Assembly (NCBI GenBank): GCA_019279435.1
Contig: JAAALK010000284.1
Span: 16,807,294-16,871,293, forward strand
Direction of reading: 5' to 3'
Length of the DNA: 64,000 bases
Source of the DNA: Zizania palustris
Taxonomy: Eukaryota; Streptophyta; Magnoliopsida; Poales; Poaceae
Shown here: one piece after another, positions 34,790-44,212 of the stretch
Layout of the letters: each line of letters begins with the position of its first letter
Numbering within the stretch: position 1 is the first letter of the stretch
Made by a program: the position numbers and the translations under genes
Notes under the pieces: generated by a model
Database searches by the model: none
What the model was told of the DNA's origin: nothing
Seen by the model: the letters and a program-made list of their open reading frames with translations, nothing else

Positions 34790-35698
34790 TGATGGGGGAG
34801 TGGTCCCGATCTTCCGCTAGGTAAAGGATAGCTTGGGTTGGTGGAGAATCTCGACGTTGGCAATCCAAGGCTCCGGTCCGGCGGATCAAAACCTTGCAAT
34901 CGTTACACCACTGTCTCCGTTGGTTATCAACCACGCAGAACGCGATTGACCTCGCCACGAAGGCTAATTCCTGCAAGCGAACCCAAGAACACAAGCAAGA
35001 ACAGGAAGGATACAAATCGAATGCCAAATCACAGACAAACGAAGATAAGGTGAGGTTTCACAAACGCCAATGCAGCAGCCAATCGGTCCGGTGCAAGAGG
35101 CGGGATCTAAACACAACAGTGTAGATGCAACAAAGCAAAACCTAACCCTAAAGGCGGCTGGCGTGAGAATATATAGGGCGGCGGCCTGTGGAAGGCAAAC
35201 AGACACAGGCTGTGGGCTAGAAGACGTACAGACTCAGACTATGGGCCAACACGGCCCAGTTCTGTCACGCAGGACTGTTTTAAATACACGGGATGACTCG
35301 AGACTCCAAATGAGGTGAAACCAACGGCAAACGATCCGTCTTCTCCTCAGCTTTCCAAAAAGTCAAAGAACGCACCAATCGGACTTCGTATGAGGAAGTT
35401 ATGCCCATTTTGGTGCAGGGTGGTTGATGTAGTCCGAACCAGCGAATTCTTGACTTCAAATCATCCGTGCGACTCCGTCTTCAACTCCAATTCTTCTATT
35501 CCATCTCCCATGTTCCTAAGCAACAAAATATCGCTAGTATTCAGTAGCATCCCGTCCAAACAAATATTAACATAGTTGCTAAGGAAAGAATTAACCTCAT
35601 GGTTCAAGCGACGGGCACGGGCGCGTGTGATTGGTCCTTGTAGTTGAATTGTAGGTGGAGGCTCCATGTGTGTATCATGTGAAGTGATGTCCTCATCA
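34790..35698 (-). repeat. Solo LTR of another Gypsy family nested in the Copia leader (909 bp)
   Basis: It is bounded by TGATGAGG ... CCCCATCA (minus strand), 5-bp inverted ends TGATG/CATCA, and flanked by the target duplication CGATG (34785-34789 and 35699-35703). Its first 240 bp on the minus strand hold an open segment with GPITRARARRLNHEV, a motif common at the very C-terminus of grass Gypsy polyproteins that run into the 3' LTR. No second LTR or internal region is present, so it is a recombination product. Confidence 0.8.
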
Positions 35699-35703
35699 CG
35701 ATG

Positions 35704-36242
35704 TTACTCGCCTAACCCGAGGGCGAACGACGGTCGCCGGAGACTCCGGCCATCTTCCCAGCCTCCGGCGAGCGGCGGAGACGGTGGCGAGAAGCCCAGG
35801 TGAGAGCCCGGCCCCCTCTAAGGCAAAATAGGGTTAGGGTTAGGGTGAAAACCCTAACCCTAATCCCCTGTTCGGCTCTTTTTTTATTATTATTCTCTGA
35901 GTTATTCAGTCGAGCCTTAATCCCTTTGGGGATTTCTTACCGAGGGGTTTAGGGTTACGGTTTTGGGAACCCTAACCCTAATTTTTTTGTTCTTCTTCCT
36001 CGGCCGAACCGAGTTCATCTGAGTTCTTCTTCCTCTCTCTGTTCTTAGGTTTTTTATCTGAGTGCGGGGATTAACAGAGGGTTTGCAGAGAGGCTTAGCT
36101 TGCGGGGATTTCTTAGGGTTCTTTTCGGGTTAAATATAGAGGGCGTTTAGCCGAGATTACTTAGGGTTCTTAGTGCGACGGTGATGCGGGTCAAGGGGAT
36201 CTGACACCACCCTTACCCCTAGCTAGCCTATACCTTAGATCT
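35704..36242 (-). other. Long 5' leader of the Copia element, second part
   Basis: GC-rich sequence continues, then two telobox clusters (AACCCTAACCCTAA near 35850 and 35970). No open frame is convincing. Confidence 0.5.
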
Positions 36243-36257
36243 GGTGCTCTGATACCA
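36243..36257 (-). promoter_or_regulatory. Copia primer binding site, initiator-Met tRNA type
   Basis: The minus strand reads TGGTATCAGAGCACC one base after the 5' LTR end. Confidence 0.88.
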
Positions 36258-36258
36258 T

Positions 36259-36669
36259 TGTTAGTCTTAATCACTAAGGGTCTTAAGGATCGTCTAGGTA
36301 TAGGACTAACAGGGAGAGACTTATGTGTGTACCTTTCTGTGTGCTCCGGGATGATGACGTCATGGCGATGGCGCTGTGGCGTCTAGGTCTGACGATTGGC
36401 GGTGAAGGGGGTCTTCCCGTCGCTTCGGCACAAAACTCCTTAGGTCGGGTGACAGATGGTGGAGCTCTTTATGGGCAGCACGAACCCCTTGTTCGTGGCT
36501 CCCTCCACCTCCTTATACATGTGCCGCGCGACGGGGGCCCTTTAACAAAGTTAGTTGAGGGCGTCCCCGATCAGAACGCTTGCTTTTAGAGGGTAGTTAG
36601 GCTATTTCTGAGTCACCAAGGAGGAGAGGGACTCGGTCCCCCTCTCCTTCCTAAAAGTTAATACTAAAA
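36259..36669 (-). repeat. 5' LTR of the Copia element (411 bp)
   Basis: It aligns with 29699-30072 and has the extra segment near 36347-36383 that contains the palindrome TGACGTCA (36355-36362). Its outer end reads TACTAAAA instead of TACTAACA, a one-base change. The adjacent ATTCA completes the target duplication. Confidence 0.9.
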
Positions 36670-36674
36670 ATTCA

Positions 36675-37617
36675 GTCTGATTACTCTATATAAAAGGCTT
36701 AAATGACTTTGAGTAAACGGAATATCAATTATTTTTTACATTGAGTGATAATTTAGAGCCCTTGTAAACAGTATTAGTATAAAACCAGTTTATCTATTAT
36801 ATAATCTGATCTTTACATTACATAATCATAATTATTATTTCATTTCCATGTTATGATTAATTTGCAAAAAAAATCTCGTACTATTTAATCCTGTTGCTCA
36901 TTAATGTTATGAAGTCCCACCTGGCACCCGCCCCAGCCAGGCCCGGCCAATCCGCCGGACCAAGCCTGCCCCCTGCGCTGCCAAGCGTGCGCCACTCCCG
37001 CGCGCCGCCGCAAAACCGAGGCGCGGCGGTCGGCACAAGCACAAACCAACTACCAACGGACCAACCGCCCCACGCCCATCCATGCCGAATCCCAGCGTGG
37101 CCCTGTCTCCTCCCTCCAGTTTTACTAACCCACGCCCGCGTCAATCTGCGTCCGCGATTTCACCACGCCGCGACGCGGAAACGACCGGTCAAACCGGGCG
37201 CGCCAAACTGCGAGTTTTTATATAAAAGTTTTAGAGCTTTACATTTATTTTAAATATAAAAATTTACATTTATCTAAAAAATAATGTCTTTAAAATACAT
37301 ATATTATTACCGATTTAATCAGTTCACCTTATCATTCTTAAACCGTACTCAATGTCTCAACAAAAGATTGTATAACTTATGATGAACTACTATAGGAATG
37401 TTCTATTTAAAAAAACACTTTAATGTATGTACATTCACATATAACAGTAAAGGTGTTACATATAGTTGTTTCTTAATACTGTATCGTAGAATGTTTTATC
37501 TATTTAAAATATTTTTCATTAGTTGTTAAAATATGTGCTGGTTTTTTTAAAATATTATTGACGTACTAATGAAGCATTGGATAATTTATCTCCTTACTGA
37601 TATAGCAGGAGTAGTAG
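36675..37617. other. Upstream region of the lipase-like gene
   Basis: There is an isolated TATA-like TCTATATAAAAGG at 36683-36695, then a GC-rich stretch (36900-37200) without a convincing frame, then AT-rich sequence down to the gene's TATA box. Confidence 0.5.
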
Positions 37618-37628
37618 TATATAAATAG
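37618..37628 (+). promoter_or_regulatory. TATA box of the lipase-like gene
   Basis: TATATAAATAG is 360 bp upstream of the first in-frame ATG. Transcription should start near 37650, giving a purine-rich leader of about 340 bp. Confidence 0.7.
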
Positions 37629-37987
37629 CAGCGGAACCGAATGATTTGGTCCGGCTGGCCCCCAAACTTAGCGAGGGAAAAAGAGAGGCTTGCGACGCTG
37701 GCAAGGCGAGCGAGGCAGCAGCAGGCGACGCAACGGAAGGGAGGAAAGAAAACAACGGGGAGGAGGGGAGGAAGGAATTAGAGGAAGACGCGCGCGGGGA
37801 AATTCGGAGGTGCGACCGGCTCGTCTCCTCCTCCTTCCTGTTCTCCTCTTCTTGCCTTCTCCACGAGAAGAGGGACAGAGGAGGAGGAGCGAGCGAGCGA
37901 GCTGACCCCGCGCGCGGCGACGGCGGCTTGTTTGTCGTAGATAGATTTGTTTGGCTGTTTTGGTCGCCTGGGGGCGTGGAGGAGGGG

Positions 37988-40751
37988 ATGGCGAGGTTCA
38001 TACTGAGCCTGATGGAGCTCGGCGTCAGCGCGACGGTGCACCTGCTCTTCGGCTTCTACGTCTTCAGCACGGCCGTCGCGGCGGACATCTCGCAGGCGGC
38101 GGCGGCCTCGGGGTGCCTTCTACTGCGCCGCCCTGCGGCGGCGGGCGCGGGGCTCGTCAACGTCGCCTCGGCGGGGGAGGAGGAGGAGCAGAGGGGCGCC
38201 GCGCCCGTTGTGCTCGACGGCTCGCCTCCGCCCATCGTCCTCGTCCACGGCATCTTCGGCTTCGGGAAGGGGGTACGTGTTATATGCCCATGGGCGATTT
38301 TTGAGGGGTCGGGTGCTCGCCTGCTCGGCCAAATGTCGTAGAGCCGTGCGTGCGTGCTCACGTGTCCGTCCACTGCCTTGTTTCCTGCGTTGCAGAGGCT
38401 CGGGGGGCTCTCCTATTTCGCTGGCGCCGAGAAGAAGGACGACCGCGTGCTCGTGCCGGATTTGGGCTCGCTCACCAGCATCCATGACAGGTGGGATAGG
38501 GAAAGCAGCAAAGTTCTTTGATCATAATACAGAGTTACAGACAACAAAATACGCCCACTTCTTTATTTTCCTCCATCAGCCTTAAATTTTCTGTTTATGA
38601 TTTGGTATCTCTCGGTACTCACAAAAAAATTATCCTTCTCGATTAATATATTGGGTTGGCATTTGATTGTTGGGAAATCCGGTGGTTCTTGGCGTGCAGG
38701 GCGCGCGAGCTATTCTACTACCTCAAGGGAGGGCAGGTGGACTACGGCGAGGAGCACAGTAAGGTTTGCGGTCACGCGCGGTTTGGAAGGACGTATGACA
38801 CAGGTGAAGATTTCGACGAACAGAAATCATAGCTGTGTGCCTTGTAGAAATTCTGATCCTTCGTGTTAGTTTAATTGTGCTTGAAATTGGACGCAGGGCA
38901 TTACCCGGTGTGGGATGAGCAAAACCCGGTGCACTTTGTCGGGCACTCCGCCGGCGTGCAGGTTGCGAGGGTGCTGCATCAGATGCTTGCCGACAAGGTA
39001 CAAAACAGATTTCACATTTTACTCGGAAATGATTGCCCTTTATTTGTTGGTGGTAGAATGCTCATGCTTATCATGTGCTTTGGAATGAATGGTTCTTGTG
39101 ACAAGGAGTACATGCCCAAAGCACCCGGATATCAATGTTTTTGCATTAAGTTTTTGGTTAACTGGGGTCTGGGGCATCTGCTAAAAGCGGTTCTATAGGA
39201 ATAACCCAAGAATCAGTTAATACTTATATGGTCAACATTCGTTCTGAATTTCCTTTCTTTTTTACTTTATGTGGATTGACACTGCACCTATGGTGCTAAT
39301 TAAACACCTGGTGTATGTTTGAACGCATGCCGCTTTCTCTGGCTTTATTCATGTGGCATGCTGGCCTCTCTCGCTGCATGTCTGTGCCGGCAGATTGTTG
39401 GCATGCTGTTGTGTTACTGGAACATGAGAACTTTACACACATGTGTTGATACTTATTTCAGGCTTTCCCTGGATATGACACTTCTGAAGACTGGGTTCTT
39501 AGCCTTACTTCCTTGTCGGGTGCGCTTAATGGAACTACGAGAACTTACTATGATGGCATGATGTAAGTTTTGTCTGACGTTCATAAAGATAAAAGGGTCA
39601 AAATGATTCCATCTTTTTGTGTCTCCTAACGTTTTCATCATGTTTCATTTTCCTATTACTTCAGGGTTGAAGATGGAAGATCCATGAAATCTATATGTCT
39701 TCTTCAGCTCTGCCGGATTGGAGTATTGTCTATGATTGGCTGGACATTCCTTGGCTGAAGAATTACTACAATTTTGGTTTTGACCACTTTGAGATGTCGT
39801 GGAGGAAAGTGGGCTTCTCAGGACTAATTGATCTGTTGCTGGGGCACACCGGTCCATTTGCTTCGGGAGATTGGATTCTGCCTGATCTTACCCTCCAAGG
39901 ATCTCTAAAACTTAACTCTACACTGAGGACCTTTCCCAATACGTTCTACTTCAGTTATGCTACAAAAAGAACAAGAAAGCTATTTGGAATTACAGTACCT
40001 TCAAGTGTCCTTGGAATCCATCCCATGCTCTTTCTCAGAGTCCTCCAAATGTGTATGTGGAGGCACCCTCAAAATACACCTCTACCTTACAAAGGATACA
40101 GGTGACTCCTCTGCTCTAAACCGAATAAAAACAAATGATAATGCTTACAATTCATTGACAAGAAACTTACAGCTTGTTATTTGGTTTCCTGTTCTTAATA
40201 ATATGTCTGTTGATGACAACTAGGGATGAAGATTGGGAAGATAATGATGGGGCTTTGAACACAATCTCCATGACGCACCCTCGCATCCCAATAGAGCATC
40301 CAACCGTTTTGTATTGGATGATTCTGACTGCCATCCTTTGCAACCTGGGATATGGTTAGTGCTGAGTTTCAGAATCTTATTTTAAGTTGCTTGATGGAAA
40401 TAGCTATTATTTTCTTATTTTGTTGACATCAAACACGCTCTTTCGAGCACTCATTTTCTTGACAAAAACTGAGCAAAGTTGGCACTGTGTTCAGTTGGAA
40501 GATCAATCTAGGGCGCCAAAGAAACCATACATTTATTGTGCTTCTCAATGGAAAATGTGTTCTTACATAATTGTTCCATTGTTTTGAACAGGTATTACAA
40601 GGTTATTGAAGCTGATCACATTCTTTTCATTATAAATCGCGAAAGAGCCGGAGTGCAGTTTGATTTGCTGTATGACGGCATTTTCCAACGTTGTAGAAAG
40701 CATGCATTCAGGAAGAGCCCTCCTACGGTACCAAATGAAACAAGGCAATAA
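37988..40751 (+). pseudogene. Lipase-like alpha/beta hydrolase, eight exons, two one-base frame breaks
   Basis: Predicted ester or lipid hydrolase resembling plant proteins related to bacterial family I.5 lipases. Exons: 37988-38272, 38396-38490, 38700-38803, 38897-38997, 39462-39562, 39665-40101, 40224-40354, 40592-40751; all introns are GT-AG and phases agree. The first in-frame ATG is used. An N-terminal hydrophobic stretch suggests a signal anchor. Motifs: IVLVHGIFGF (exon 1), nucleophile elbow VGHSAG with Ser about 179 (exon 4), likely catalytic Asp in DNDGALNTISM (exon 7) and His in EADHILFI (exon 8). One base is missing near 39723 (premature TGA at 39756, about 259 residues) and another near 40302. 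Without them the product would be about 471 residues. Either this allele is broken or the sequence has errors. Confidence 0.85.
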
Positions 40752-42072
40752 CATATTACACTCAAATGAAAATTATTAAGTGATAGAAAGGAAAAAATGG
40801 AATCAATGATTTTTTTTGCTTCTATTCGCCCCCGGCCACCATGTAGATGTATCAACATTGTAAACTGTAAATTACACTGTTCATGTGAGGAGCATTTTGC
40901 ATACTTACCTCTCTAATTCTCGGAAGTGAAGTTCAAGGTAACAGTGGCACTGAAATCTTTCACACCCATCACGTATTTTTCTTTTAACACGAGTGGGAGG
41001 ACAGTCGCAATGTAAAAGGCCCTGAAAAGAGTCACGATTACAAGGTAAACAACCAAAACAGAGAGTGAACACAAGAGATAGGGGTGGGGTGGGAAGTGCC
41101 GTGGGTGGGACAGAGACTAAAATTACAGAATTAACGCTTCAACATCACTAATAACTAACTTCACCCCTGAGTGAACAGATTCAATGAAGTCATTGAATTC
41201 GTTCTTTCAAGATATGTCACCACATATAAACATATAGATGATTATCCTGTTGCGGCACTCTACTGAAATAGTGTCACGTCGTCCCCACTAAGCTTGAACT
41301 GAATCGATAAGTGAAAGTAGAGATAACAATTCTACCCAATTACCCATTTATCTCTAAGTAAAAATCTTATTAAGGTTAAATATAATCAACGGATATGGGT
41401 ATTAACTACCCATATCCATTTATCTATTTACCCATTTACCCAATTACCTTAAATATAAAAATAAATCCCTAATCCTAACTCCCCTCTTATCCCTTCTCTT
41501 TCCTCCTTTCACTCCCACGGTCCCACCTCAGCTGCCACGAATTCCCAATCCACCGGTCTGCTTCCTCCAATCCCATGTTTGCTTCCTGTGCACCTCCCTG
41601 CTCCGGTGTCCTACACGTTGCCTCAAGCATAGCGTAACGCCGCCTCAAGTGCTGCTCCCTGCGCCAACCTCGTCCCTACGCGATGCTGCCCGCTCACCCT
41701 CCTCGAGCGCAACGCGACGTCGACCTCGTCGCTGCGCGATCCGCCCCGAGCGGCGCTCCCTGCGCCGATCGCCCGAGTCGCTGACCTCGCTCCTGCGGCC
41801 AGTTCTCCCATCAGACATATTGCCTGTCCCGGCCCCTCACACTTGTTCCGACGGCGTGCGGCGATCCCCTCCTCCTTCAGTCATTCTCCTCCTTGACCAC
41901 TTCACGGGTAATGGGGTATGTCCATGGGTATACAGTGTTCATGGACAATAGACATGAACATAGGTTTTTATTCGTTGGGTAGGACACAGTTTAGATATGC
42001 ACTATTTATACCTGTCAGACTCGATTGTTATTGTAGAGGATCCACACCGATAATACCAAAGTGTTGCTAAAC
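40752..42072. other. Intergenic sequence downstream of the lipase-like gene
   Basis: It holds the lipase 3' flank, then repeated TACCCATT words (41330-41460), then a GC-rich block (41500-41900) followed by the inverse words (GGGTAATGGGGTATG, CCATGGGTATAC). That arrangement could be a non-autonomous DNA element with a GC-rich core, but I could not define ends. No gene is supported. Confidence 0.5.
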
Positions 42073-42396
42073 CTAGGCCGTCCAAACCTGAATTGTAAAT
42101 GCGTATTGCGTAGATAGGTGACACGGCGTTTCTAGAGCAGAATGGCAAAGCCTGCAAAACGTGTCACAAGGCCAACCTCTTGTGAACATGTTATAGACAG
42201 TAAGGATCCGATTTTTGATGAGCATCCATGCGAAGAACTTGCACTTTGTTCCTGTCCGCGCTTTCCACAGATCATCGAAGATGATGGGCCGACTAAAGCC
42301 GGCAAACTGTATGCAGTAAGCAGATTTTGCCGAGTAAGTTCCGTCATGAGTGCAACGCCAAGTCACATGGGCCGAGATTTTACCTGCCAAAGTTGA
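42073..42396 (-). pseudogene. LINE remnant, C-terminal zinc-binding domain of reverse transcriptase
   Basis: The minus strand encodes CTHDGTYSAKSAYCIQF, then WKARTGTKCKFFAWM, RGWPCDTFCRLCHSALET and CHLSTQYAF. This matches the zinc-binding domain found at the C-terminus of plant L1-type LINE RT proteins. The rest of the LINE is absent; this looks like a 3' fragment. Confidence 0.82.
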
Positions 42397-42451
42397 ATTT
42401 CCTTAAGAGTTAAGGAGATGTTGGTCAACATCACCACAATATGTCATTAAA

Positions 42452-42716
42452 GGCAACGTATCGTATGCTCAAAGAGTTATGGTGCTCAAATGCACACATT
42501 ATATCTAGGCCAAGGATTTTTCATCCAACAGCGTCCAGCTATTTTGCGTTTACACCCTCCACCTTTTCTTATCCAACGATTTTTTTTGCACTAGAAAAGA
42601 GGAGGTGGGAAGGTGTAAACGCAAAATAGCCAAACACCGTTGGATGAAAGATACTTGGTCTAGATTTAATGTGTGCATTTGAACACCATAACTCTTTGAG
42701 CATAGGATACGTTGCC
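42452..42716. mobile_element. Foldback (long inverted repeat) element, 265 bp
   Basis: Two arms of about 110 bp, starting GGCAACGTATCGTATGCTCA and ending TGAGCATAGGATACGTTGCC, invert each other almost throughout, around a short centre near 42580-42600. RNA from it would form a long hairpin. The outer flanks (GTCATTAAA/GTCATGGTT) give only a weak target-duplication match, so the superfamily is open; a Mutator-like MITE is possible. Confidence 0.8.
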
Positions 42717-43492
42717 GTCATGGTTGTTGAATTCCAGTAATCAGGAGTGCATATAGACAGGTTGCATCAATGGAATGATTTATATTTAAAAAAAATATTT
42801 TGGTGGTTAATCACTATAATTGCATTCGGTAGCAAATATCGGGGTTTGGAATCTCTTGGTCAGGACCCTATATATATCATACACGACTGTTTATCACGTA
42901 TGATTACGCTCCCAACTACTGCTTTTTCTTGCAAGTCTTGCGATTATAAGGACGACAAAAGTTATTCATGATAGGATTGTCTTAGTATTTCCACCAATGT
43001 TCAATCTCTAAAGAGATGCGGTGATTGCCTATTGCAAGCATATACGCTGACTATGTATTTTCCGTATCATCATATTCATCCGTTGGTGTTCAATAATAGA
43101 ATATGATTTCACCAACGACAAGGAAAAGTGGATGCTGAATTTCCCTAGATCACTTCTCGTGCACAACTGTACGGGTTAGCCACATCTAGATACAGCAGTT
43201 TTTCTACCGTCATGCTTCCTTAAGAAATGCTCCCAATTTCCAAACAATAGTAACGATCACTAGTCACTGGAACCGATGAAATGTCTCACAAATGAAACAG
43301 AATCAGATTAGCGAGCCCACCTGCACTACGAGAAAACATGTCAGATATACCGAGGCTTACTACGGAAGAATGTAGAATTATATGGTGAACCATGTTCGCG
43401 AGTCAGGTGCTGAAGGCTCGGGATTCGAGTACAAATTCGAACTGGATCCAGAACAGATCGTCTTCACGGCCTCCCGGTTAACAGTTCTCTAA

Positions 43493-43887
43493 GGCCTGTA
43501 TGGAAACTCTAGCAGTGCTAGAGGTTAGAGTTAAATTATAACTCTAAATTAATTCTAAAATAACTCTAGCCCTTGAGGTGTATGGATGCAAGGGTTAAAG
43601 GTTAGAATTAGTTACTTTTTCAATCATTTGACTACTTTTCAGCTTGATTTATTGTAACAAGACTAGTCTCACTGTATGGCTGTGTGGGGATCCTGTGTGG
43701 CTAGAAATCCTTTTTTTGGGTAAGCCTCACACAAACTAGCCCCAATTAGCACCCCTTGAAGGTGCTAGTTTTTTTTTGATGGGTTAGATTGAAATAGCTC
43801 AACTCTAACCCTCCTGTATGGATATTTTGAGGTTAGTTGGGGTAAATCTAACCCAAACTAACTCTAACCCCTGGATCCATACAAGGC
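43493..43887. mobile_element. Tourist-like (PIF/Harbinger) MITE, 395 bp
   Basis: The ends GGCCTGTATGGA and TCCATACAAGGC are inverted, with further inner inversions (AGGTTAGAGTT/AACTCTAACCCC), flanked by the 3-bp duplication TAA (43490-43492 and 43888-43890). It is non-coding. Confidence 0.75.
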
Positions 43888-44212
43888 TAAGTCTAACAGA
43901 TAAAGCATAAATTGTATACAAATCATGGAAATTTCAAAACCCGTATTTTAAGGCTCAAAGCACCATGACAGCTTATTTTGGTGTGCCCATCCATTGCAAC
44001 ACTCCAAAACTTACTATACCTGGGAGTTTCAGGTATACAAGAAACAATGCTCATGTTTTTTGCCGAAAATATGCAAAAAAAATGCATCTATGCCTGTCGG
44101 CCCTCTTCCAAATATTTGAACATCAGATAACGACAAGCTAATCCTAAAATTAGATGGTACATATGATACAGAGGAAAGCAACAGGAAGAAGGTTAATCTA
44201 ATATAGCTTCAA

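Larger units (their letters stand above)
29699..36669 (-). mobile_element. Ty1/Copia retrotransposon, both LTRs, strongly decayed
   Basis: LTRs at 29699-30072 and 36259-36669 are in direct orientation, flanked by the target duplication ATTCA (29694-29698 and 36670-36674). A Met-tRNA primer binding site next to the right LTR and a purine tract next to the left LTR place it on the minus strand. Gag, RT and RNase H remnants appear in that order (33670 down to 30371). The coding parts have many stops. The leader between primer site and gag is unusually long (about 2.5 kb, of which 0.9 kb is a nested solo LTR). It lies about 0.95 kb upstream of the lipase-like gene's TATA box. Confidence 0.9.

Noticed and set aside
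34400..35200. Long GC-rich open frames on both strands
   Set aside because: They follow base composition, overlap a solo LTR with target duplications, and show no domain.
35831..35860. Short telomere-like repeats (GGGTTAGGGTTAGGG and inverse)
   Set aside because: Only two or three units in a GC-rich leader; better read as telobox-type words than an interstitial telomere.
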